From Diadema setosum (Eukaryota; Echinodermata; Echinoidea; Diadematoida; Diadematidae): a DNA stretch of 64,000 nt. Shown piece after piece: positions 27,401-39,700 of the stretch. The stretch lies in the NCBI RefSeq assembly GCF_964275005.1, contig NC_092704.1, positions 11,658,871-11,722,870 on the forward strand, in the 5' to 3' direction. The notes below the pieces were generated by a model. It was not told the DNA's origin. It was given only the letters and a program-made list of their open reading frames with translations, and ran no database searches. Position numbers and translations under genes: made by a program. Each line of letters begins with the position of its first letter. Within the stretch, counting starts at the first letter, position 1.

Positions 27401-30400
27401 TTTTTCAAGCATACCATAAGTATTTCATTACGTCTACGAAGGTAACTTCAAATTCATTTTGTATCCAGTTCGGTATAACAGGAACAGACTTGGCAGAAGT
27501 TGAGCCAGACTATCGAATCAAATGTACTACGCATACATGTACATATGTATGCATCTCACATGCTCACGAAGTTGGGTGCAAAAAAAAAAAAAGGAACAGA
27601 AATCGCTTTTGCCAATTTCACAGACAATCGAAAAAATACGAACGGGGAAACTATGGTCTATGAGAGCTGTGTAGCATCCTTACCTGGCTACAGTCTTCTT
27701 CAGTCAGTAAACAAGTGGTGGTACAGAATACAGCACCGCCTAGTGACCCCATTTGATCGCACACGCAGTCCTTGCACGTTCCCATCGTGAAATTCTCCCC
27801 CGGCTGAGGGGTTCAGAAAACATGGAAAGGAGTTACTTCTGAGTAACATCAATCTCTTTTCGTTTATAATTATTGTGTGACATAGATAGCATGTAGCTAT
27901 CCCCCTCTTTCTCTATCAAACAAGAAAGTAGACAAGGAAATACGGCACAGACGAATTAACTATTCTTGGTAAACATACCGATTCGCTAACGTACATGATT
28001 ACAGTCTAATACTACAGTTTTCGATCAAAATAATCATAAGAAGGCAAGTGATGCAAGGCGTAAGCTGATCGTCTGCAGTCCCGATACAGACGCAGCTTTC
28101 CAAGCAGTGCCCGCTGCATGCCGTCTGCGCTGAGCATAGATGGCCGGGCTGTAGGAACCGTGTTTTGGTTCTTGTGTGTGAGCTGGTAGCCAACTCACCA
28201 TGAGTATTTCACCATCACTGTCACTGTCCAAAATGACAAAACTCTCTGTGTCTATGTTCACAGTAAAATGTATATGACATAAACCATTTATTGAATAATT
28301 CCCTGCAGTGTTTTCGAAACCTTGTGCAGACTGAAATGGCAGTTTGTGGTGGCTATATTCGCTGGGCATCATCCAGGCCCCAAGCATGTCTGATCCGCAG
28401 TAATACCTGTCTTTTAATAGTGCCGATCTTTCCTTTGTTGTTGTTGTTGTTGTTGTTGTTTTAGGTCTGATAGGGTCTTGGATATAATTATATTTCATTC
28501 TTTTATTTACAAAATATTTCTTACATGGATTATGAAGGTTATCCGAGGACTATGTGCATCAAAGAATTTACTATTATACATATGCATTAAAAATACACAT
28601 ATTTTTCTTTTTCCCCAAAACGTGATTGTAGTACTTTTTTTTTGCATCACCAATGGTAGCGATTCGCTGATGACGTCACTTGTTGAATGTATATCCAGAT
28701 ACGGACCTGTATGACTTGGTTGTTGAAGAAACATTCAGGACATATTGGCATCCTCAGACAGAGAGATGTGCCCCAGATGTAGTCTCTGATGAGTGTGTCC
28801 GTGCACATGCAGTTTCGACAATCTTCGTTATCCGAACAGCTGAGCGACACAGATGCCCCTTGTCCTCTTTGATCACAGGTAACATTGCAGGAGCACTCCT
28901 CATCGCAAACTGTAAAGTTGGCCGAAAAAAAAAAATACTTAATGACTTTAAGCTTCGTCCGAGGTGACAAAACTACAATGTCGACTACACGATGTCACTG
29001 TACTGTGGACTATACTGTTCAATCCCGTCAATGATCTAGAGTATGCTCTGTCACCCACGAGACCAAACGCACCCCCGCGCGCAAACAGACAAACGTACAC
29101 ATGCACGCACTGAGGGACAGAAAGACAGACACACACACCATCACACTTATCATACTATCATACAGTCATACCAGCAAATTATACTCTTATTTACACATAT
29201 ACACTCCCATAACAGTGCCACTCAGTGGAAATTTCCTTAAATTCCTTTTTTACGACCTTTGTTATGTTACACAGAAAGAGACCCCGATTTTTTTTTTCTG
29301 CAAAAATGTAAATCACAACCAACAATAATTGAGAGGCAAGTTTCACTTTGGATTGGAAGACCATGTGCAATTCCTCAAAAAGATAGAAAGTGACATGATG
29401 AATTTCGAATTCTATTACCCTAGCGTTGTCAGGTAGGCCCTACCCATTTATAAACCTGGGCCATGGTGGGTTAGAAACACCTTGCCCAAGGACGTAAGGA
29501 CTAGGCGGGAATCGAACTCTGATTGGGAGTTCGAAATCTTATCCACTATGCCACAGCGCCCCCACACTGCCATACCGCCCCCACAATAACCAGCAGCGGA
29601 GCCAGTTGAAATTACCGTTTGACACTGTCGTCGTCGTGCTGAGCTGACAGTTCTCGGGTTCGAACGGTTCACAATCAAGCACGTATGGACTCGTTTCTCT
29701 TGCGTCCGTCTCGGGATTCCGAATGCACTGACACTTTGTGCAGTCTCCCGGTATCGTGATATATGATCCATACTGTGTTACATCAGATCAATGCAAAAAC
29801 AAATATGGAGAATCGTCAGAGAGAGGTAGATAGATAGAGAGAGAGAGTATATTCCCTTCTATTTGTTGTTTTCGACCATCATTTCTATGACAGATATCAT
29901 AAAATAGATAACGATCCACCAAATATGACAGTGATAAAAAAGTAAAGAGTAATAATTTCCAATAATTACAAAATATGGTTTAGAGAAGACATTTTCGCCG
30001 AGTCAGGATATAAAACGTTTCTGTTTGTATGTACTTATGTATTTTTTCCCATTTTCCCCATTCATTTACTGAAAACAAGTTAGAATGTAAGTCATCAGTT
30101 TTACTTTTCTGGGTGGGAAGCATTCATTGCTCTTCAACAGAAGAATGAATTCATTTCACTCAGTCGATTTAAGGGCAAAAAGGTCAAATCATATAGTAAG
30201 GGTTACATATAACCGTAATGCAATCCTGAATTGAAGAGAGGATATAGTATGGCACCTACAAATCTCAGATTTGCGAGCCAGAACTCACCCGGACTTCCTC
30301 ACCGTTGTACTGGCAGTACGTGCACTCCGTCTCACCCAATGGCTTCACGCACATTTTAGTATTGGACACGAGTCCAACATTTGCCAGGAATTCCTCCTGG

Positions 30401-30711
30401 TTTTCGATAGTGTCCTTGTAGTAGCCCGCCTTGCAGGCGCAATCCGGGTTGGCTGCGAGGTCGGTTATTTTCTTGCAGTCGCTATCGGTCGGAAACGGTA
30501 TTGTCTCTATGGAGGAGTCGCACGTGACCTCGACGTGACAACGTTCTTGGCAAACTGGAACAGGAAGGCAACCACGAAATGTAAGAAATGTATTTAATGG
30601 GATTTTCTTCATCATAGATTCTTATGGTACGTTTGTTGGGAATGATTGCATAGAAATGTGCGCTTAGAAATGCCAGTATGAAGCGCCATATAAATGCAAT
30701 TATTATTATCA

Positions 30712-30742
<31 letters not shown>

Positions 30743-33700
30743 TATTGCTGACTGTTCAGGACACGTATTATCATTATAAAAAATGATGAAGACGATGAAT
30801 AACAGTACGTTCTGCAATAATAATAATAATAATGATGTTGATAAAGATAATGATGACAATAATGATATTGATGATAATAATAATAATTATTAGTATTATC
30901 GTATTGCCGAAAAAAGAGAGTTAGTAATCATGGCTAACCCGAGGAAAAAAAAAACAACGTAAAAATATGTATAACATATAAGATTATAGAATACATAAAA
31001 AAAAAAAATATGTTTGTTGTTTTCATATGGAGAAGAGATTGTACTGGCATAAGATCTTTGTACTACCGCACCTGTATCCTAAAAAGATAAAATTGAAGTA
31101 AAGTAATCACCTTCTTCGGTTGGCAGTGTAGAAGCAGTGGTGGTTCGGCCTTCCGCTGTAGTTGATTCTGTAACTGAAATATTATCATTGGAAATACAAT
31201 TTCCATAATGTTATAATATATATGCAATTTGCATGTGGCATAATGATGAATGGATTGCAGTTACACTATTCTTGTTCCTTCCTAGAATACTCACGAAATA
31301 ACAACAGAAAACACATTCCACATAATAAATCTCACTTAACTTTCTCCTTTTATTAAGAAACGTTTAAAAAATACATTAGCAAGTTATTACAATGTACGTA
31401 GAATCTTCAATTAAAGTTGCACTGCAGAACTCGAAACATTTTAATCGTTTAAATGTTGCATAAATTATTCTCTCTACCATCGTCTTTTCCATTTGGTCAT
31501 CATGACGGATACTACTGCTGTCATGATTCATTTTAGGCAAGGACTTTACAATGATATTAAAAAGAATACATACAGAAACCACAAAAGCCGCGGTCACATT
31601 GGCAAAAGATCGCGAAGTCTAAGATCGCGATCTTTATGATCTCGATCTTTTGCCAGTGTGAGCGCGGCTTGTGTCGACATTTTGATACCATACGTATCAG
31701 CACATTATTTTTGTCTAGGTAGTGATATTTGCTGTCGGTTATGAAGTCTGGAAAATGTTGAAATAAAACTAGCGATTTGGAATGGACTCGATTGTCCGGT
31801 CTGGACTTTTTGACCACAATCAGACAATGTGGATTAGGGAGGATATAGTGCTCGAGCAGATGCGACTGACGTCATAGATATGATATGTTGGATACATTTG
31901 GTGCTTACAGCCACATCGATAATACCATGGACATACGACGTTGTTTAAGGTCCATGGTAGTAGTACACCCACCTGACAGTGTCGTAGTAGGCACCGCGGA
32001 TGACGTAACCTGAGGCGTTGTCGTTTCTGGTACTGTACAATCACACACACATATACGTGAGATAGCATTGACGGAAATTCTATACAATAATCATGTTTTC
32101 TCGGGTTGTGGTCACCTTTTTCTTTTGGAAGAAGCGGTCCTCTTTTCGACTGACATTAGAAGAGGACCGAATAACTCTTTGTGAGCAAAACATTACGTGA
32201 GCGGATATCGGCAAAACTCATTGGAAATTGCGAAAGTACAGTAACCATAATTGTGTAATACCAAATTTGACGTCAGTGAAATTGCTGAAAAATGATGTAA
32301 TTCTAAATGACACATAGATAGTACTTGAAATCAAATGAAAGAAAAAATCAAATCAACAGTAGGAATGGATGCTACAGATATACAGGACGCATCCATCTTA
32401 TGCTTTGTCAAAGGTTTGCAGACGCATTCAAAATGATAAAGGAATAGGTCATGTTATAGAGATATCACGGAACTAGCTCCATTTGTATATCAACTGCTAA
32501 ACTTTACTTTGGTTCTCCACTTACCTGGCGTGGTAGGCACTGTTGGCGACGTAAATTGAGGCGTTGTTGTTCCTGGCACTGCGCGTTCAAACACATACGT
32601 ATATGGTAGAATTAGTGGTAACGTAAATTGATATAATAACACTTGCTTTCGCAGTTTATGTGCACCCTTTCGAGAAAAGGACTCTTTTTGATCATTTCTG
32701 ACAAGCAGACCAAAGAACCACAGCAGACATGCATGGGGCGGGGGGCGGGGAGGGGAGGGTTTGACCAAACTTATTTCAAATCGCTAGAGAATGGAGTAGG
32801 AGGAACACGAATAAAAGGTGCAGTTTTACGAAAACTGAGGAATGAGAATAGGTGCTTCCAGTGCTTTTCTCTCAGTGTACATCAGTATCAAATGCTAACT
32901 ACCTTCTAAGCTATCTGCCATGAATAGAAGAACATTAAGCACTTATGATGGTACGTATAGAATTTGTATCGAAAAGTCTGACATAACTTTAGCATAGAGG
33001 TAGGCATGTTACAATGTGGTATTTTGTTGTTTTCTGTATGCAAAATATCTTAGCTTTTCTGCCAGAAACAAAAAGAAATCATTAGACCAAAGCCAACATG
33101 GACATGGACCTGCACTTCACTTTGAAAAGAGTCGGGTAACAGAATGATTACGCTGACGCGATTATCATTAAATTGAAACGACCAACTGACAAAATGATCA
33201 TATGCGACGGTGTACGGAACAAACATTTGAATATGCAAGATATTAGTCTTTAAAAAAAAAAAAAAAACAATGCCATGCTCACAAAAGCTTACCACACTCG
33301 GAGGATATTGTCTCTCGAATGATATACTGTGTTCCTATCTTGATGCACTCGGCAATCTTGCATTCCGATATCGCCCAGGCCTCGTTGAGCTGGACAGGGC
33401 GAGAAATTGGATGGTGGTTGTAAATTTATTTATACAACCAGTACGTCACTTCTCAAATCTCAGAGCAGAAAAAAAAAACAAGGTCATGTTCCTTGCTCAA
33501 GTTTAAACCTCCTTGGGCCATGAAAAAAAAGAAGAAGAAATGGCTGCCCCAGGGTATTACAATACACTTGAACTTGACTGTACATTGCGAAAAGCTACCA
33601 ATCTGTCATAAATGCACACCGAAAGTAAAGATAAAGTTATCTTCCAAAATCAACCGGTGTAAGTGGTACGTTACAATCAGAGAAACAAAATGTTTAATTT

Positions 33701-36700
33701 TTTGTTTTTTATCCATGGTGATTAACCCTTTCTGTGCCGATGTCAAGTCGAATATGCACAAATTTCACATACAAAACTATGGACAGGTAATTAGAGTGGC
33801 ACATAGAGGGTCAATTCATCTTTACATCATGTATATAGCCATTAAAATGTTTGAAGAGCCGTCAAAATGAATCTTAAGCTATCATATTATGATTGCTTTA
33901 CAACTTACCTCTATGTAGCCATTGGGGACATCCGGATCAATGCAACGTTCTGAAGAAAAAAAAATACAATGCAATAGAATTTGCAGGATAACCTATTATA
34001 GCCAGACGCATGTATTGGTGAACCAACGTTTGTTGTAGTGTTCTCGTCTGAAAGCTGTCATAGTTATGTTGAATTTCAAGTTATGAATAGGCCTTGAATA
34101 CTGTTGATGTATATTTCTGTACACCACATCTCGAGTGAAATGCGTAATTTCCTTTCTTATTTTGTCTTTTACGTTCTATTTCTCGTCGATGAGTTTTGAG
34201 AACAAACAAAAACGAAGTCAAGTTATCAACACCATGTACGACCCTTTATAGTATGTTTGTTAGTTAGGAGTTATTTGAATATTTGAAGAAAAAAAACATG
34301 AAAAATACAGATAAGTGTTTAAATTGTTTGTACCAAAGAAATGGCTTTGTGTTGAAGTAATAATTTTGTATTTCATCCATTCTCTGTATAATTATGTTGC
34401 TTCGAGAAATCAATAAATTCTATCATTGGAAAAAAAAACACCATCAAACTTACTTCAACAAGCTAATCATAGACCTATCAGCAATACTTTTCTTGCTTTG
34501 CACTTAGTCCACTTGTGGTTTCATAAAAAAAATACACTTTCACGCAATGTTTCTGTTTTTAACATACCTCAACATCACTGTCAGTCCATCCTTCTATTTC
34601 TTTTTTTCTGTTGTTTATAGAAATATGATCCGAATTTTACTCTTTCTGCATTCGTTTAAAGGGCTGCAAAACACTTTTGTTTCTAGATAGTACTGCTTTG
34701 CATGGAAGTTGCGGTATGAAAACTGTGTACTGGACGCACTGTGATCAGAATCTTAACGTCCCCGCTTTCTTTTATATGGCTGTATAGACCCTTTGCTTTG
34801 TAAATAATACTGTTTTGGGGTGATGAAAACACTTTTACACTAGTGTATTACAATTATCATACATTTTCACTACCTTATTTCCAATTACAAAGAGACAGGA
34901 ACAAACAGAAAGCCTTATTAATAATACCTCTTGGCACACATCTGCAGCACTCGTTGGGAACGTCTTCAATCTCCTCCTAAAAACACCGGCATTAAAAAAC
35001 AGAACAAAAATCAAATGACGATAGAAATCAACCATCATCTCAATTATTCTCTTGATACGAGTTCGAAAAAGTGCAACTATACTAAAAATTACTTGACTTT
35101 AATGAGGTGCTCTCTCCTTCACTGTTATAATAGTATAGGTCAGCAGGACTGATTCATTTAAGTATCAATTTTTAACTTATGACATGGCATAAGTGTTTCT
35201 CGTGTTATTTCCTATCATCATTAAACCTCCTAAAATTATACTAATATCTGAGATCATATCAATGACACGACATTCAAACAAAGGAGCTTAACAATACCAA
35301 AATGCATCACTACTTACATTCGTGTACGCAGCCCCAAATTCATACTTTATAAGCTGTAAAAACGGGGACATACTATTCACATATAAATGATAACGGAAAA
35401 CAAACTCACGTCCGCCGCACATTCCAGTGTGCAATTCTTGTGACAAGATTTGATGCACGAGATCGGGTCTGAATATTCGCAATATGTGCAGTTTCCTTCC
35501 ATCCAGGTTCCCTGGAAAGCAAAACCCACGCACAGTTTGAGAGACAGATATGAAAAACGAAGCGAAGTTGGACGGTAACCTTGACCAGGACATACTGCTA
35601 GGCTATAGCATCACTGAGGCAATGTTATGGGAATATCATCTTTTGACGTCTTCCCTTATGAAGGATGATTACGGGCGTGCCATTAATTTACCTAATTTAT
35701 GTGTATTTATACACAAATACATTAGGTATACGCATTACTCATGACTGGCCATTTATTTTCGGAGAGGTAAAAGAAAATCGCCTCCAGAGACGCATAGTAT
35801 ACGTACGGCACAAATAAGGAAAGAACACTGATGATATTCAAAGTGTCAATTTACGAGATGAACGCAAATGATTAACGATTGTTGTTGTTGTTGTTGTTTA
35901 TCTTATAGTTGGCGGGTTAGGGATAAGGCCCCTCTCCGACTCTGCATCTATTTCACGAGTGTAATGCTAGAAGCCTTACATCATGCTCGCATTGGCAGCT
36001 GTCAGCGCACGCCGTGCCGTTCCAGACCATGTTGTCCGAGCAGTAGCAGGGACTCTCCCGGCCTTCCACGTTGCACACCTCGGTGTCGGAGTCGCAGGTC
36101 CGCTCGCAACGTTCTTGAGGATCCTCGCGCCACTCCCTTCCGTCGGTGCACTCTGGATATGCACGTTCATGAAGAAACAAAGTATTTCCGGTAAGTGGGA
36201 TACCACATTACAACATTAAATTGATGTCTTCATTAGCCTACCTGTTGCCTTTCTTTTTCTTTACACACTGGTTGGTGAAAGAACAAAATACTGCGTCTAG
36301 TTATTGAACTAGTCTATTATTATTATTATATTCTTTATTCGCTTCTTACAAAGCACATATAGTATATACAATGAAATATTCCTAAAAACATGCAGATACA
36401 ATGTATATACGTGGATACAGAAATGAAGTATTAAAAAAAAATAAACAGACACACACATGAATCTAAAAATGCCCTCAGGGAGATGCAAGAGACATCCACA
36501 TATTTTCTGTTATTAATACATTCGCCCATCAACCCTCCCTCACCCGTGCCCACTCTCGACTGTTCGGGGAAGAGAGTGGAGCACAGCACCCATCCATATC
36601 CCGGCTAAAAAACTACGCACCCAATCCAGCACAATGTACCTCACTCTCTGACTAACTCTCTATAATGAGGCAAATGTCTTTTGCTGTGGCATTGAAGTCA

Positions 36701-39700
36701 TATCATGATGTCTTGACTCAAATATCACTTAATAAAAAGCCCTTGGTCAAAAACATTGTCTTGCGATTAGTACATGCTAAATATATAGAAGGAACATAAA
36801 CGTTTGGAGATTTTAGTTCGCAATAAACGATGATTTTCGTCAGTATAAGGTCACACGACACGTGAATATACGCCCTGTATAAACGCGGGTCTCTCACACA
36901 CAATATATTCTGACACTTAATGTCGAGCATGCAGCGTGTCAACATTTACCGGGCACACAGCGACAGCATGATCCGTCTTGCAGATCGTACAGCCTCATGC
37001 CTTCCGCGCAGGTATCAATGTTACACGACTTGACCTTGCTGTTCTCAAGACGGATCACCGTCGGGCCGCACGTTGCCGAGTAGCAGTCGTCCAGAATGAC
37101 TTCTTCGCCGTACTGGTTCGGAAAGAGTGTGAAAGATGAAAGAGCGTGAATGCTGGGTATAGGCGTAATATGCAATCGTCGTCAGAAACCTATGACATTA
37201 ATAGCAACGGCTCACGGCCCTACGGCCCTCTACTCAGGCGGGCAACCACACACATATGCTTCATCCAGATTCTTAGAAATGCAGTGTACCTCCGTTAGGG
37301 ATGGAAATTGGTCAGGATTGTGACCCCCTATTACGGACTTATGGAAGGGAATCCACAAAATTACCTCTATCACAATTTTTTAGACATGTTGGAAGGGAAG
37401 ATTGTAAAAATCTCCATAAATGAAGAAAGAATTCAGAGGTGAAGAGTGTCCACACTTTTAGCCCTTGCATTGACAGGGATTTGCATTTACAGGAGTTAAG
37501 TGTGGCGTTCCACAGGGAAGTCTTTTAGGGTCGCTGTTATTCATAATATATATCAATGATTTTTCCTCTGTTTCAGAGTTACTTTCTTTTATACACTTTG
37601 CTGATGATACCAGTGTTTTTCTTGCCCATAACGATATCGATGTTCTTGTTCAAAAAGTTAATACGGAATTGAAAAAAGTGATCAACTGGGTCAGAGCTAA
37701 CAAGTTATCATTGAATGTTCAAAAAACAAAATATATGCTTTTCAGCAATACTGTTGATTCTTTGAATTCAGAAATACTTCTGAATGATTGTAATTTAGAA
37801 AGTGTGTCATATTTTAAATTTCTTGGTATTTTTGTAGATAATAAACTTTCTTGGAAAATATATATTGATCATATCTGCAAAATTATTTCTCGCAATATAG
37901 GTGTTATGAACAGACTGAAATTTTATATTCCTGAAAAGTCCTTACTAGTGTTATACTCCTCTTTGATACTCCCTTACCTTAATTATGGAATTTTAGCTTG
38001 GGGCAATACTCATCAGACGCTGCCGAATAGAGTGTTATTACTGCAAAAGAAAGCCCTCCGTATCATTTCCAATTCTCCCACACGTTCACATACAAATGCA
38101 TTGTTTGACTGTTATAAGCTATCAAAAATCAACGAATTATTTTTTATTTAACTTAGGTCAATTTATGTATATGTATGATAACAGTTTACTATCTTTGGTT
38201 CTATGTTCCAAAACAAAAAACAAACAACAATCATACCATAATTACCCCACCCGACGCTCTAACGGGTTTCATTTACCGCTCCTTCGAACGATTCTAGCAA
38301 AGAATACACTTATTTACGCTGGACCAAATTATTGGAATTCCCTGAATCATGATTTAAAATCTGCTCCTTCTATAAACTCATTTAAAAGGAGATTAAAGTT
38401 TTTTCTTTTACAATCCTATAATGACGACTCCCAGAATCAGATTAGTTTATAGGCTTACTTTGTTACCCGTCCGCAATATCTGCATTGCCGTTCTTTTTAT
38501 TATTGTTACTATTGCCTAAGCCTTGACTATAAGATCTTGTTTAACCTATACTTCGCAGTTGAAGGGTTTGTTCTACATTCCTTTTTTTTTCTTCTTCTTT
38601 TTCTTCTTCTCTTTCTTCCTCAAACCTCCGAGGATCGTTGTCTTTATCTTTGTTGCATATTCCTGTCTATTCTGTTACCTCTTTATCACGCTATAATCTT
38701 GTTTCCTCTTGTGGCGTCTAGTCAGTTTTTTTTTTTCCTACAAGTAGTCCTGTTGCTGTCTCAGTCCTGTTTTATGCTCATTACTCTGTTTGTTGTTGTT
38801 TTTTGTATAACTATTTGTCCGTCTGTCTCTTAGTGGGCTGCCAAACTTTTTTTGTGACAAACTTTTTGTGCCGATTTGTTGTTGTCTTCAATTCAACTTT
38901 TGCATCGGGCTTTTAATACAAGAAGGGCCCACACTCTACAAGCTTTGTCTTTTTAGTGGGTCCCTCCGTTTTTCACACAGTGCATATATTGACAACCATT
39001 TCACTTTCGTTACCTCAGCAACTATTGCAATGTATCGCTACTGTTAGTTTTTTTTCTATTATTGTTGTTTTCTCTTTACAATTGTATGCATTGTTTCTTT
39101 CACTCAAGAAAGTGAGATTTATGTTTGTATATTGTGGAAAAAACGAATAAATTTGAACTTGGATTGATTTGATTTGAATGTCTTCAGAGACTTTCTCATG
39201 CTGAATATACCAGAGAAGCTGTACTTCCCTGCGAAAAGAAGGCCAGCCCAATGTGCTTTGCGGCAAAACATTCCGAGTAAGCACATTCGGGAGAATCGGA
39301 GGAAACACCAAGAAGCCGTAATACCCCTATTTTGGGATTTTTCGGGGGTTTGAAACTAACTCTGTTCGGGACCTGTTTCAGGGTTGTTGATAAAGATTTG
39401 AAAACTACCCCTGATTAAAATTATTTCGGACAAAAATCCTATAAGATCTCGTATGTTAACTATTTTCGGGATTTTCCCCCGAATTGAGCCCATTAAAATA
39501 TACTCCTTTTCCCCAAAATCGGAAACGCGCATGCGGTACAGAATGACCCCCTGAGTGTGTGTGTATGCGAGGGCGGGCAACGGCTTTGCAAATTGTCGAT
39601 TTTTTTCTTGCCCATTTTGTTGCAGCAACATTGGTCGGGCAAATTCTTAACTTTTTTTTTTTACATGACGATATACTCAATACTGCAAACGAAAGTCGTG

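Larger units (their letters stand above)
28910..31110 (-). other. Introns around modules 4 and 5
   Basis: Outside the exons and the listed SINE and LINE tail, the introns 28910-29615, 29773-30288 and 30555-31110 hold an AC-rich stretch (29,090-29,150), a GA tract (29,821-29,850) and AAT-rich DNA. Nothing else is recognised. Confidence 0.6.
32033..35979 (-). other. Introns of the module 2-3 region
   Basis: Introns 32033-32524, 32579-33292, 33390-33908, 33950-34927, 34977-35409 and 35512-35979 are AT-rich with A or T runs and a (GTT)n tract at 35879-35898. I see no transposon ends or further exons. Confidence 0.6.

Noticed and set aside
28034-28498. Minus-strand frame with a poly-Thr run
   Set aside because: The Thr run is a (GTT)n microsatellite. 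No acceptor or phase fit exists, and skipping it joins a TIL end to a VWC start cleanly.
29455-29566. Possible tRNA gene on the minus strand
   Set aside because: A and B boxes are present but no cloverleaf with paired acceptor stem can be formed. A SINE head is the better call.
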